DNA from: an uncultured Akkermansia sp.
GTDB lineage: Bacteria > Verrucomicrobiota > Verrucomicrobiia > Verrucomicrobiales > Akkermansiaceae
Direction: 5' to 3'
Length of the DNA stretch: 64,000 bases
NCBI GenBank assembly: GCA_944390825.1
Contig: CALXRG010000009.1
Location: forward strand, 1 to 64,000
A program made the position numbers and the translations under genes. The notes beneath the pieces were generated by a model that saw nothing but the letters and a program-made list of their open reading frames with translations, did not search any database and was not told where the DNA came from. Positions 25,623-34,883 of the stretch are shown here, one piece after another; position 1 is the first letter of the stretch, and every line of letters starts with the position of its first letter.

Positions 25623-26207
25623 ATGCTTTTCGAAACAATACGCGTCTATAATGGTTGCGCCGAGCGGCTAGAGCTGCACCAGGCTCGTCTTGAGCGCAGC
25701 GGCGGCAGGGGGCTTCCTCCGCTTTCCGAGCTGATTCTGTCAGCCGGTGTGCCACCGGTGGGCGAGTTTAAGGTGCACATCAGCTATTCGGCGGCGGGAC
25801 TTGGAGCTGTGCGGTACGAGGCGTACGAGCCACGCGTGATTCGTCGGATGCGCGCGGTGGAAACCAATATACTCTATCCGCGCAAAGACGAGGATCGCCG
25901 TGCCTTTGAGCTCATGCGCCTCATGAACCCAGACGTGGATGAGCTCATTCTCTGCCGGAACGGGTGGGTAACAGACACCACCTACAGCAATCTCCTGTTC
26001 GGAGAGCCCGGCGAATGGTATACGCCGGAGCATTGTCTGCTGCCGGGGACACGACGGGAAAGCCTGTTGCGTGCCCGAGAGGTGCGTGTGCTCCCCATTC
26101 TCTGTACCGAAATCATGTCCTTTCCGTATGTGAGCCTCATCAATGCGATGCTGGAGCCCGGGAGGCTTATGCTGCCAACGTCGCAGATTGAGCTGCCTGC
26201 TTCGTAG
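25623..26207 (+). CDS. pabC: Class IV aminotransferase-fold protein, probable aminodeoxychorismate lyase
   Basis: 194 residues, shorter than usual PabC (about 270). It starts MLFETIRVYNG (normal E-T/S-x-x motif) and has LHQARLERS, a Lys in LYPRKDEDRRAF at the expected PLP-lysine region, and VTDTTYSNLLF where the class IV family binds cofactor, ending with LLPGTRRESLL. The reaction would split aminodeoxychorismate into p-aminobenzoate and pyruvate. Position 106 bases after pabB supports this. A short form without the N-terminal 60 residues is known in proteins found next to or fused with pabB; that is inference here. Confidence 0.75.
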   Translation: MLFETIRVYNGCAERLELHQARLERSGGRGLPPLSELILSAGVPPVGEFKVHISYSAAGLGAVRYEAYEPRVIRRMRAVETNILYPRKDEDRRAFELMRLMNPDVDELILCRNGWVTDTTYSNLLFGEPGEWYTPEHCLLPGTRRESLLRAREVRVLPILCTEIMSFPYVSLINAMLEPGRLMLPTSQIELPAS

Positions 26208-26229
26208 GGGCTCAACAGAAACTCTTGTG

Positions 26230-26269
26230 CGGCGGCGCTCTTCACGGTGAGTTTGAGAAGGTGCCGCCG
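26230..26269 (+). terminator. Probable terminator of the pabB-pabC unit
   Basis: CGGCGGCGC (26230-26238) pairs with GTGCCGCCG (26261-26269) with one mismatch; ATGTCTTGCTTTT follows. Confidence 0.5.
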
Positions 26270-26312
26270 ATGTCTTGCTTTTATAACTTATGTCGTCGTG
26301 CGATACCGGATA

Positions 26313-28856
26313 TCAGGCAGTAAACATGCCGCCTACTTTGTTCCTGCGGCGAGGGCGTTTCTTTTCCTCCGTTTCGTTTTCTTCGTTGCTTGAGGCATGC
26401 AGGCGCCGGATGAGTTTGGCCCATTCAAGGAAGCGCGTGCTGGGTATTTTGAACTCTTCCGGGAAGCTCGTTCTCCACATGCCTACGCGCTCTGCGATGT
26501 CGGCAGCTTTGCTGTATTCCCCGGTTTCCAGGTAGGAGGAAATAGCACCGGCTCCTGCATAGTAGAGCAGAAACCAGTCGCCCTGACTGGGGTGTTCTGC
26601 TGCTACCGGGTCGGCATTCAGAAGCTCCAGGTAGGATTCCAGTGCTTCTTGGTGGCGATCATAGCGGGCACAGAGAGTGGCGTGCTGGAGCAGGAGCCGG
26701 TTGCGCCATTCCCGCGGCAGTTCGTTTTCCTGCAGGATGGTCGCGCAGGCGCGGACGGCTTCGTCATGCGCATCAACGCGTGAGCTTAAGGCCCAGGAAT
26801 CTGCCAGGACGCTGTAGACATAGGCTTTCACATCCAGGCGCATTTCCCTCCCTTTCTTTTGAAGCAGGGCATTGAGGAGGTTCTGTGCTTTTTCCAGTTC
26901 CCCGAACCGTACCAGAATGCTGGCCTGAAAGGCGGTGGCCAAGTCGGCGTACCATGTGTCGGTTTTGGCGCACTGTTCAAAGTAGCCGACGGCTTTTCGG
27001 AGTGTTTCCATGGTTTCCATCGAGCTGTAGATGCGTCCGATCATCAGGAAGGCTCGGGCCCGGAAATGGGGTGTTGTTTCGTGCTGCAGGAGGGTGGTCA
27101 GTTTCTCGAGAGCTTCCTCATTTTGCTGCATTTCTGCCAGCAGGGAGGCTTCAAAAAGTGTCAGGGCGGAAGAGATGGACGGATCGCTCGAGATTGCCTG
27201 GATGTTTCGGGTGGCGTTCAGGACGAGTTGGGCTGCCTGTTTGTGGTGCTCGGAGTAGAGGCTGCGAATGCAGTTTTCTTTGAGTCGCAGGTAACGCAGA
27301 AGTTGCTTCGCTGTCCATGAATCCCGCATCCTGTATCCATGGGGAAAGGTGCCGTGTGGGGCGGATGCCGCAGGTAATATGTGCTGGGGCTTGAGCTCGT
27401 GTTCCAGTTCTTCCAGTCGTTTGGCTGCTTTGGATGGTGATTCTGCGAGCTCGAGTGCGGCGAGGTCCAGCATGCACTGGGTTTTGATCATGGCCCGGAG
27501 AGGCAGGGAGAGGGCTTCTTGCAGATCTTTTTTCGCAGAATCTGGGCGGGAGGCCGCATTGTGGGTGGCGCGGGCCAGAAGGAGTGCTGCTTTGGTGCGG
27601 GGCTCCAGGTGGCGGCTTTGCATGATGTCGTTTTCTTTTTGCTGGTCGCCGCAGCGCAGGGCGCAGGTTAGAGCATTGACCAGGGCCGGGGTGTATACTT
27701 CTTCCGGTGCTGTCTGGGCCGCACTCAGGTACAATTGCATTGCTTCACTTGCATCATCACTCCGGATCAGGCCTTCATAGAAGAGGCGATAGGGGTCGTC
27801 GGACGGTACTTGTTGCAAGTAGACCTGCGCTTCATGCAGTGCTCCGTCGGAGACGAGCCGTTCTGCATGCCGAAGCTGCATGGAGCGCACGGCCGGTTCG
27901 TTCGGGAAGTGGCTCAAGGCTGCATTGGCCAGCGTCAGGGAGAGGGTCAGCGAGTCATTGCCTTTCGTCGGGTTGAGCATCATCATGTACATCGCCAGGC
28001 AGGAGCGATGGGCAGAGAGCAGGTCCTGGGACCACTCGCGCAGTTTCGAGATGGCATATTCGCTTTTCCGGAAGGCTTGGCGTGTGTTGAGTCGCCGGAA
28101 GGCTTCGTCGATGAGTGGCGATGTGGGATTCGCGGAGATGAATTGCAGGAGCGTTTCTTCGGCTTTGTCGGCCCATTCTTCGCGCTCGTGGGCGTCGGTG
28201 GTGTCATCGGCCGCCTGATAATAGACTTCGGCGAGTGCGAGTCTGGCCCTCTGTTTCATCTCGACGGGGATGGAGGGATTGGCTTCGATGCTGCGGCACA
28301 GTTCCTCGGCTTCGATGTGCCGCCTTTGATGGGACAGCAGGTAGACCCGCAGAACGACAAAGGCCGGCTCGGTGCGCTGAGCTGGTTCTGGCCAGGCTTT
28401 TTCCATCATGCGTACGGCTTCGGCTGTGCACTGGGCTCTGTCTTCTGCTGACGGATGCCGGTGCAGCAGGTGATGCTCCGCCAGTGCGGCGCAGGCCATG
28501 CGGGCTATATCCGGATGTTTTTGCTGGCGGGTTATTGGCAACAGAAGGGCGCGGGGGTCGACTTCTTCACTGCATTGCGCGGCATGGATGATGCCTTTTG
28601 CTGCGTATGGATACAGTTCATGCTCCGCCGGCACTGCTGCCAGTGCTGCTGCTGCTTCTCTGAAGCGCCGCAATTCCAGCAGTGCACGCCCCCGCCAAAA
28701 TGCCTGCTCTTCCGAATCCGGGATTTGCTCAAGCAGCTCGAGGGCATGTGCCGGTTGCCCGCTCCTGACTGAGGCCGCTGCATCGCTGAGGCTGTCGGCC
28801 GATAGCGGTGCCAGTGCTCCTGCCGAGACCAGAAGCATGAGAAACGGCTTATTCAT
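26313..28856 (-). CDS. Exported tetratricopeptide-repeat protein
   Basis: 847 residues from the ATG at 28856 (MNKPFLMLLVSAGALAPLSA, a signal peptide); four extra residues are possible from 28868. The whole chain is alpha-helical with repeated TPR-like pairs, e.g. AHALELLEQIPDSEEQAFWRG, RFREAAAALAAVPAEHELY, TMETLRKAVGYFEQCAKTD, ELEKAQNLLNALLQKKG. The end is basic (KKRPRRRNK). TPR solenoids hold protein complexes together; here the location is periplasmic or outer membrane. It follows the M23 peptidase gene by 16 bases, so the two are likely co-translated and may work together in cell-wall handling (inference). Confidence 0.85.
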   Translation of the reverse strand: MNKPFLMLLVSAGALAPLSADSLSDAAASVRSGQPAHALELLEQIPDSEEQAFWRGRALLELRRFREAAAALAAVPAEHELYPYAAKGIIHAAQCSEEVDPRALLLPITRQQKHPDIARMACAALAEHHLLHRHPSAEDRAQCTAEAVRMMEKAWPEPAQRTEPAFVVLRVYLLSHQRRHIEAEELCRSIEANPSIPVEMKQRARLALAEVYYQAADDTTDAHEREEWADKAEETLLQFISANPTSPLIDEAFRRLNTRQAFRKSEYAISKLREWSQDLLSAHRSCLAMYMMMLNPTKGNDSLTLSLTLANAALSHFPNEPAVRSMQLRHAERLVSDGALHEAQVYLQQVPSDDPYRLFYEGLIRSDDASEAMQLYLSAAQTAPEEVYTPALVNALTCALRCGDQQKENDIMQSRHLEPRTKAALLLARATHNAASRPDSAKKDLQEALSLPLRAMIKTQCMLDLAALELAESPSKAAKRLEELEHELKPQHILPAASAPHGTFPHGYRMRDSWTAKQLLRYLRLKENCIRSLYSEHHKQAAQLVLNATRNIQAISSDPSISSALTLFEASLLAEMQQNEEALEKLTTLLQHETTPHFRARAFLMIGRIYSSMETMETLRKAVGYFEQCAKTDTWYADLATAFQASILVRFGELEKAQNLLNALLQKKGREMRLDVKAYVYSVLADSWALSSRVDAHDEAVRACATILQENELPREWRNRLLLQHATLCARYDRHQEALESYLELLNADPVAAEHPSQGDWFLLYYAGAGAISSYLETGEYSKAADIAERVGMWRTSFPEEFKIPSTRFLEWAKLIRRLHASSNEENETEEKKRPRRRNKVGGMFTA

Positions 28857-28872
28857 GTGCCTCGTCATCGTC

Positions 28873-29937
28873 CTATTCGGCTTGGGGTTGAGATTCTGCC
28901 TGGGTGTTGCCGTTGGAGTCGGGGTTGGCCAGGATGTAGTTAATGTAACGCAGTCCCGATACGGTCAAGGCGGCGTCTTTGCTGCTGTTTTTGATGCGGT
29001 TGGCTGTGCAGTTTTGCTGAAGGGTGGGCATCGGTTTGCAGAAGACAATGGTGGGCTTATCTACTTTCTGCTTGGCCGGGTAGGCCGCGATGGGTATCCC
29101 CTCTGCTGTAAAGGAGAAATCAACAGCCGGAGGGCAGGGATCCCATGTGCCCTTGTAGAGGAACGGGTAACGCACCAGCAGATCGATGGGGCCTTCACAT
29201 GGAACCCGCACGCGGTAGTGTTCTTTCAGTGTTGCTACGTAGCGAGAGAGCGAGAAAGGGTCCCCGTTTTTGCAGGCGAGAAGAAAATCGCTGGGGTTCA
29301 TCCCTACTAGGTTGTGGCCGTGAAAGAGGCCGTGCTTGTTTGCTGGTGGGGAGCATTGATCAAACTTCGAGTTGACCATGAAGCAAATCTCGAGGTGACA
29401 GTGGGCTCGGGTCAGGTTGATGCCGGCTCCGCTGTAGCCCATGATGCCCAGTTCATTGCCGGTGCCGACCACTTGGCCGGTTTCGCAACTGACGGAGGCC
29501 AGGTGGGCATAGAGCGAGTAAATGGTTCCCTCCGGGACTCGGTGTGCTACTACGACGTATCGCCCGTAGTTGCTCATTCCCGGGCGCGGGTTTGTGTACG
29601 CGACGACTCCCGGTGCAATCGGTCTCACTATGTCCTGTGGTGCGCCGGAGGCATCGCGCTTCATGGGCTTGATGTCGATGCCTTCGTGAAAGCGCGAACA
29701 CATGATGCTGCCATCTGAGGCGCGGAAGGCAGTGCGGACCATGCCGAATGAACCGGCTTGCCATGGCTTGGATTTGGTGCCTTCAAATGTGCGGTCGACG
29801 TACATGTAGAAGGCCTCGTTGTCTCCCCGGAAGAGTGCGTCGTTTTCGGTGGGAAGGCGATATACCAGATCCTGGACGCCGGCAGCGGACAGAGCGCTGC
29901 CGACGGCAGCCAGGCATGTGCATATGAAGCGTATCAT
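28873..29937 (-). CDS. M23-family (LytM) peptidoglycan endopeptidase
   Basis: 354 residues. Signal peptide MIRFICTCLAAVGSALSAAG. The LytM zinc site is complete: RFHEGIDI (H-x3-D), YSLYAHLAS and AHCHLEI (HxH). The domain spans about residues 60-200; the following 150 residues have no domain I recognise and end in a Gln/Asn-rich tail. Enzymes with these ligands cut peptide cross-links of peptidoglycan. Extra Cys residues (for example SVSCETG, IMCSRF) suggest disulfides in the periplasm. First gene of a two-gene unit with the TPR protein. Confidence 0.88.
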   Translation of the reverse strand: MIRFICTCLAAVGSALSAAGVQDLVYRLPTENDALFRGDNEAFYMYVDRTFEGTKSKPWQAGSFGMVRTAFRASDGSIMCSRFHEGIDIKPMKRDASGAPQDIVRPIAPGVVAYTNPRPGMSNYGRYVVVAHRVPEGTIYSLYAHLASVSCETGQVVGTGNELGIMGYSGAGINLTRAHCHLEICFMVNSKFDQCSPPANKHGLFHGHNLVGMNPSDFLLACKNGDPFSLSRYVATLKEHYRVRVPCEGPIDLLVRYPFLYKGTWDPCPPAVDFSFTAEGIPIAAYPAKQKVDKPTIVFCKPMPTLQQNCTANRIKNSSKDAALTVSGLRYINYILANPDSNGNTQAESQPQAE

Positions 29938-30187
29938 CTGTGTTGGTTTCTCTTGGTCGGGGGTGGGGGCAATAGCGGGAACAGTGGATAATGGCGGATG
30001 AAAACTGCGCTTTGATGGCTTACGACTTGGTGAGTAAGTGGTTAACGCGGTTTGCCCCGCAGTTGTCGTGCTGTGTCTTTTGTGGGGATGTCACGGTTTG
30101 AGCGTGACGCTGCGCGTCAGCCGGGTAATGCGTGGTTGCCGGTTCTTTGGGTGTTATGCTATCCGCACCGTCCTGGAAAAGTCCGGT
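29938..30187. other. Intergenic stretch upstream of the M23 gene
   Basis: 250 bases between two leftward genes; no gene or clear promoter recognised. Confidence 0.45.
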
Positions 30188-30739
30188 TCAGAAGAGTTCG
30201 GGGATGGTCCGCCCGCTTTCGTCTTTCTGTGCGCGGTGATCTTTCGGCAGTTCCCGCTTGGGCCTCGGGTCAGTATCTTTGAAGCGCTTTTTCTCCATTT
30301 CCGGGTCTGCCGGTTCGATGGTGTCTGCGAGGCGCTTCAGGTCATAGCCGTTGAGCCCTCCCCAGATGACCAGTTGTCCGTTGTTGATGGGGACATCGAG
30401 GTTGATGGGTGAGAATGCGAGGCCATTGACGACGGGCAGCAGGTACATGCCGTTTTTGTTCATCGTTGAGTAATAGAGTCGGTTGCGGTATTCTTTTTTC
30501 AAATACAGCACCACTCCGTAGGAGCCGTCGTCATTCAGGAAGGATTTGTACTTCTCAAAGTGCTTTTGCGAGAAAAGCGGCTGCCGCACGTAGGGGCGTC
30601 CCCGGTACATGATTGTGAAGGTTGCGCCGGCTTGGGCGCTGTCTGCCTGTTCCAGCCAGTAGACGGGATAGGGTTGCTGCTGGCAGTTGGAGAGGGTGAC
30701 TATGGCGGCGAGGGGGAGAAGATAGCGAAAGAGACTCAT
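30188..30739 (-). CDS. Lipoprotein of unknown function
   Basis: 183 residues. The signal MSLFRYLLPLAAIVTLSNC ends in a lipobox-like LSNC. The mature part starts with QQQPYPVYW and has YYSTMNKNGMYLLPVVNG and NNGQLVIWGGLNGYDLKRL, suggesting a small beta-rich domain; the C-terminal 45 residues are highly charged (MEKKRFKDTDPRPKREL). No family recognised. A TATACT box lies 27 bases upstream of the ATG, but without a clear -35 partner. Confidence 0.7.
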   Translation of the reverse strand: MSLFRYLLPLAAIVTLSNCQQQPYPVYWLEQADSAQAGATFTIMYRGRPYVRQPLFSQKHFEKYKSFLNDDGSYGVVLYLKKEYRNRLYYSTMNKNGMYLLPVVNGLAFSPINLDVPINNGQLVIWGGLNGYDLKRLADTIEPADPEMEKKRFKDTDPRPKRELPKDHRAQKDESGRTIPELF

Positions 30740-31023
30740 GCTGGTGATAGTATTGTTCCGGAGGAGTATACCGAAACGGTGGCTGTCTTTCCAGCTAAAA
30801 TTTTGGTCCTGTTTGTCAGCGGCATGGAAAATGATGCCGTCCGGGTGGATGAGGTATAATTGGGGGCGGCAGGATGGCCTTGGAGGTGCAGGATAACTTT
30901 TTAGATGGTGCAGGATGCCCTTTTGAAAGGTAGCCGGATGGCCTTTTGCTGGTGAATGGCCGATGGGTGAATGGCCGGTATTTGTTGGAGAAAGGTGTTG
31001 TGCCCGGCATACTGTCGCCGCGG
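30740..31023. other. Gene-free stretch with short GTGAATGGCC repeats
   Basis: No gene supported. The unit GGTGAATGGCC occurs twice in near tandem at about 30952-30977, and GGTGCAGGAT twice just before it. They may be scars of slippage. Confidence 0.45.
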
Positions 31024-31059
31024 ATAAGCCCCGGGCACTGTTAATGCCGCGGGGCTTAT
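31024..31059 (-). terminator. Strong hairpin after the pilus operon
   Basis: ATAAGCCCCG (31024-31033) and CGGGGCTTAT (31050-31059) are exact inverse repeats; inside, GGCA and TGCC extend the stem around a 7-base loop. 77 bases beyond the pseudopilin stop. Confidence 0.65.
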
Positions 31060-31135
31060 ATGGGAAAGCGCTTCGTCCATTGTCCGCTTGCCCGGTGCTG
31101 TGTGTGGGGCGGAGGCGGAGGACGTGCTGCCGGTT

Positions 31136-31774
31136 TTACCAGCCGGGGATGTTGGTGATGTTGTCGGCGTTGTCTCCGACGTTGTTCTTGCCGTCACCCT
31201 TGGCGTCAGGGCCTTGCGAGAAGATGTCGAAGGTGGGGTTGTTGCCTGTGCCGTGACGGCCTTCGCTGTCTTTTTGCTCAAAGCCAAGGCAGTAGCGGTA
31301 GGGGTTGCCCCAGGGGTCGACGATGAGAAGGCATTTTTTGCGTACGGATTTGCGGCCGGTGCGGATGCGGGCCTCCGCACGCATGACGGGGATTCCGTCG
31401 GCAACGGCGTCTTTGCTGTTGCGGAGGATGACCAGCTCGGAGCAATAAACCCGGGCCGGTTGGGAGTCACGACCGGAGCCGATGCGGTCGGGCTCGCCAT
31501 CGTTGTCTTTGTCGCCGGAGATCATGCGGTAGAGGGCGTTGGAGCTGCCGTCGTCCCCATAGCCATCCTCGAGCTGGTAACCGTCGGCCATGTAGGCTTC
31601 GAGCGCCAGGCTCAGGGCGCCTACTTGGGTTTTGGCGGTGGTGGTGAGTTTTTTCTCATCCATGCTGCTCATGACGTACATGGTGGTGGCGCCGAGGAGA
31701 GCCAGGATGGCGATGACTACCATGATTTCGATGAGGGTGAATCCCTTGCGGTGCTTGAACGGGCTCAGTTTCAT
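31136..31774 (-). CDS. Type II secretion / type IV pilus major pseudopilin (GspG-like)
   Basis: 212 residues. The N-terminus KHRKGFTLIEIMVVIAILAL is a classic prepilin sequence: prepilin peptidase cuts after the Gly and methylates Phe, and the hydrophobic helix packs into a pilus. GspG features follow: TTTAKTQVGALSLALEAY, and near the C-terminus DPWGNPYRYCLG and FDIFSQGPD(A)KG. A long insert between them (about residues 95-150) is unusual for GspG (commonly about 145 residues). The chain ends NITNIPGW. Last gene of the operon after two ATPases and GspF. The secretin and prepilin peptidase are not in the window. Confidence 0.88.
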   Translation of the reverse strand: MKLSPFKHRKGFTLIEIMVVIAILALLGATTMYVMSSMDEKKLTTTAKTQVGALSLALEAYMADGYQLEDGYGDDGSSNALYRMISGDKDNDGEPDRIGSGRDSQPARVYCSELVILRNSKDAVADGIPVMRAEARIRTGRKSVRKKCLLIVDPWGNPYRYCLGFEQKDSEGRHGTGNNPTFDIFSQGPDAKGDGKNNVGDNADNITNIPGW

Positions 31775-31819
31775 GGTGCGTGTGTGCGGTGAGGCGTTTG
31801 GGAGTCCCGGGAAGCGGTA

Positions 31820-33103
31820 TCAGACGTTTTTGATGATTTCCATCATCGGCATGAACATGGCCATGACGATGCCACCGACGATGACGGCCAGGAAGACGAT
31901 CATGAGCGGTTCCAGCATGGCGGTGAGGGCGGTGACGGAGTTGTCTACTTCTTCATCGTACACTTCTGCGACTTTCATGAGCATGTCCGGCAGCTGGCCG
32001 GTTTCTTCACCGACGTCGACCATGGAGATCATCATCGGGGGGAAGACGGGGCATGCGCTCAGGGGGGTGACGATGGGTTCGCCTTCTCGCACGGCGTCAT
32101 GCACTTTCATGACGGCATCGGAGACGATCATGTTGCCGGCGGTGTCGCGGGTGATCATGAGGGCCTGCAGGATGGGGACGCCTGATGCGACAAGGGTGCC
32201 GAAGGTGCGGGAGAAGCGTGCGACGGAGCTGACTTTGATGAGTTGTCCCAGTTTGGGGACCTTCAAGACAAAGGTGTCGAAGACGCGTGCTCCTTTGGGG
32301 GTGCGTTTCCATATGGAAAGCCCAACGATGATGGCAGCAATGATGCCCAGAACGAGTACGGCGTTGGGTACGAAGGGGACGATACTGTCTTTCATGCAGT
32401 TATCCGAGAGGTTGAAGACGAACTCGGAGAGCCACGGCAGTTCCATGCCCTGCTGGCTGAAGGTTTCCTTGAACTTCGGTACGATGACGAGCATGAGGAA
32501 GATAAGGATGCCCACGGCGATGACCATGATGACCAGGGGGTAGATCATGGCCGATACGACTTTGCTGCGTAGTTTGTTGGCTTTTTCGTGGTATTCAGCA
32601 AGGCGTTTGAGGACGACTTCAAGCACACCGCCGATTTCGCCGGCCTTGACCATGTTGACGAAGAGTTTGTTGAAGTTCTTCGGGTAGGCGGCCAGTGCTT
32701 CTGAGAAGGTGGAGCCGCTTTGTACGGAGTCGCCCAGGGCGACGATGGTGGCGCGGAGATTGGGGTTGGGTTCCTGCTTGCTCAGGACGTTGAGGCTTTG
32801 CAGCAGGGGAAGACCGGCGTCGATCAGGGTGGCGAGCTGCCGGGTGAAGACCATGAGTTCCTTCTGGCTGATGGCGCGGCCGGCCTTGCCTTTCTTCTCT
32901 TTGACTTTTTTGCCTTTGGCGTCTTTTTTTGGCTTTTCCTTGCCAGCAGAGGGCTTGGCACCTTTGGCCGCTTCTTCGCACTCTCGCACGAGCAGACCTT
33001 TGGCTCTGACCATTTCGACTGCGGCTATTTTGGTGTCAGCTGCGACGATGCCTGTGATTTCTGCGCCGTTTTGATCCAGCGCGGTGTATTTAAAGTTCGG
33101 CAT
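31820..33103 (-). CDS. Type II secretion system F family inner-membrane protein (GspF/PilC)
   Basis: 427 residues. The N-terminal segment FKYTALDQNGAEITGIV is the normal GspF start. Two repeats of the T2SSF domain follow, FTRQLATLIDAGLPLLQSL (near 85) and FSRTFGTLVASGVPILQAL (near 290), each ending in hydrophobic helices; the last is in MIVFLAVIVGGIVMAMF. It is the platform protein that links the assembly ATPase to pilin insertion. A Lys-rich insert (about residues 45-80: KPKKDAKGKKVKEKKGK) between the N-terminal strand and the first domain is unusual. Co-directional, 77 bases after the ATPase gene. Confidence 0.93.
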   Translation of the reverse strand: MPNFKYTALDQNGAEITGIVAADTKIAAVEMVRAKGLLVRECEEAAKGAKPSAGKEKPKKDAKGKKVKEKKGKAGRAISQKELMVFTRQLATLIDAGLPLLQSLNVLSKQEPNPNLRATIVALGDSVQSGSTFSEALAAYPKNFNKLFVNMVKAGEIGGVLEVVLKRLAEYHEKANKLRSKVVSAMIYPLVIMVIAVGILIFLMLVIVPKFKETFSQQGMELPWLSEFVFNLSDNCMKDSIVPFVPNAVLVLGIIAAIIVGLSIWKRTPKGARVFDTFVLKVPKLGQLIKVSSVARFSRTFGTLVASGVPILQALMITRDTAGNMIVSDAVMKVHDAVREGEPIVTPLSACPVFPPMMISMVDVGEETGQLPDMLMKVAEVYDEEVDNSVTALTAMLEPLMIVFLAVIVGGIVMAMFMPMMEIIKNV

Positions 33104-33180
33104 AGGACTTCAGTAAGTTTGGTGAAAACGTGGAATGATGACTCTCTTAAATTAGCAAATGCGGGGTGTGCCGTCAAGCT

Positions 33181-34848
33181 TTAGGTGTACTTAAGAACTT
33201 CTTCAATGGTGGTGTTGCCTTCGAAGATGTTTTGGATGCCGTCTTCGCGCAGGGTAGCCATGCCGAGCTCGATGGCTTTTTGCCGCAGGACGATGGAGGG
33301 GACGTTCTGCGTGATGAGTTCTTTGATGGGTTCGGAGGCGTGCAGCAGTTCATGGATGCCTTTGCGGCCTTTGTAGCCGGTGTTGGCGCATTTGTCGCAG
33401 CGGGCACCGGTATAGAATTGCTGGCTGCCGATGAGGGTGGGATCGATGCCCAGCTGCTCCAGCAGGGCGTTGGAGGGATGGTAGGGGGTGCGGCAGTACG
33501 GGCAAATGGTGCGGACCAGTCGCTGGGCCAGTACGCCCAGCAGCGTGGCTGAGAGCAGGAAGGGCTGCACGCCCATGTCGACAAAGCGAGTCACGGCACC
33601 GGCGGAGTCGTTCGTGTGGAGTGTCGAGAGAACCAAGTGGCCGGTCAGGGCTGCCTGAATTGCGATCTGGGCGGTGTCTTTGTCTCGAATTTCGCCCACG
33701 AGAATGCGGTCCGGGTCCTGACGCAGGAAGGCGCGCAGCACGCGCGGGAAGGTGACGCCGATGGCTTCGTTGATCGGTACCTGCACGATGCCGTCAATGT
33801 CGTATTCGACGGGATCTTCGGCGGTGAGTACCTTGGCGTCTTCGGTGTTGACTTCGCGCAGGGCTGCGTAGAGGGTGGTGGTTTTGCCGGAACCGGTGGG
33901 GCCGGTCACGACGAAGATGCCATTGGGTTTGTTGACGGTGTCGAGTATGTACTCGTGGAGCTTGGGGGAGAGATTGAGGTTGTTGAGGTCGAGGTTGACG
34001 CTGTTGCGGTCCAGAACGCGGATAACCACGGATTCGCCGTACTGGGTGGGTAGGGAGTTGACACGCATGTCAACGCCGTTTTCTCCGATTTTCATCATGA
34101 TGCGGCCATCCTGCGGTACTCGGCGTTCGGCGATGTTCATGCCGGCCATGACTTTGACGCGGGAGATGACCGGGTTGGCAAGGTGAACGGGCGGGGGTGC
34201 CATTTCGTAGAGGGCGCCATCGACACGGTAGCGGATCTTGAACTCGTGCTCGAAGGGCTCCAGGTGAATATCGGAGGCTTTTTCTTTGATAGCCTGGGTA
34301 ATGACGAGGTTGACAAACTTGATGATGGGCGCTGCGTTGGCTTCGTCGGTGCCGTCCTTGCTGCCGATGCTCATGGTGCTCATTTCGTTGAGCAGGTCGC
34401 CCATGGCGGCTTCGGCGCCGCCGTAGAACTCCTGGATACGGGCGCGAACCTCATAGTCCGGTGCCACATAGAGGTAGATGTCCTCGCCGGTGGCAACGCG
34501 GAGATCATCGACGGTCTGGGGATCCAGCGGGTCTTCCAGGCAGACGTAGAGCCCCTCTCCCGGACGGTATTCCACGGGGAAGGCGCCGTGCATGCGCGCT
34601 TGGGCGGGTGTGAGTTTGTTGAGCACATCCTGCGGAGGCGTGAAGTCCGCCAGGGTGACAAACTGGGCACCGACTTCGGTGGCGATGATGTTCCAGAAGT
34701 CTTCGGGGGCGCTGATGATACCGTAGTCGATGAGGGTTTCCCAAAGCTCTTTGCCGCTGTTGGACATTTCTTCTTTGATGTCCTTGGCGACTGAGGTGTC
34801 CAGCATGCCGTTGTTGATGAAAACATCAAGTGCAACATCCGTATCCAT
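33181..34848 (-). CDS. Assembly ATPase GspE/PilB family (first paralogue)
   Basis: 555 residues. An MshEN-type N-terminal domain (residues 1-150) is followed by the secretion ATPase: Walker A GPTGSGKTTT (near 315), Walker B LVGEIRDKDTA, His box LSTLHTNDS, and a four-Cys zinc knuckle CPYC...CDKC (near 460-500) before GYKGRKGIHELL. The hexamer powers pilus or pseudopilus growth from the cytoplasm. It lies 35 bases after a second such ATPase of only partly similar sequence and before gspF. Ends TTIEEVLKYT. Confidence 0.93.
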   Translation of the reverse strand: MDTDVALDVFINNGMLDTSVAKDIKEEMSNSGKELWETLIDYGIISAPEDFWNIIATEVGAQFVTLADFTPPQDVLNKLTPAQARMHGAFPVEYRPGEGLYVCLEDPLDPQTVDDLRVATGEDIYLYVAPDYEVRARIQEFYGGAEAAMGDLLNEMSTMSIGSKDGTDEANAAPIIKFVNLVITQAIKEKASDIHLEPFEHEFKIRYRVDGALYEMAPPPVHLANPVISRVKVMAGMNIAERRVPQDGRIMMKIGENGVDMRVNSLPTQYGESVVIRVLDRNSVNLDLNNLNLSPKLHEYILDTVNKPNGIFVVTGPTGSGKTTTLYAALREVNTEDAKVLTAEDPVEYDIDGIVQVPINEAIGVTFPRVLRAFLRQDPDRILVGEIRDKDTAQIAIQAALTGHLVLSTLHTNDSAGAVTRFVDMGVQPFLLSATLLGVLAQRLVRTICPYCRTPYHPSNALLEQLGIDPTLIGSQQFYTGARCDKCANTGYKGRKGIHELLHASEPIKELITQNVPSIVLRQKAIELGMATLREDGIQNIFEGNTTIEEVLKYT

Positions 34849-34883
34849 ATGTGTAGAAGCTGTTGAAAGTGAATGAGTGAGAT

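Noticed and set aside
31088..31792. 234-codon + strand frame over the pseudopilin gene
   Set aside because: Antisense shadow of a clear prepilin gene.
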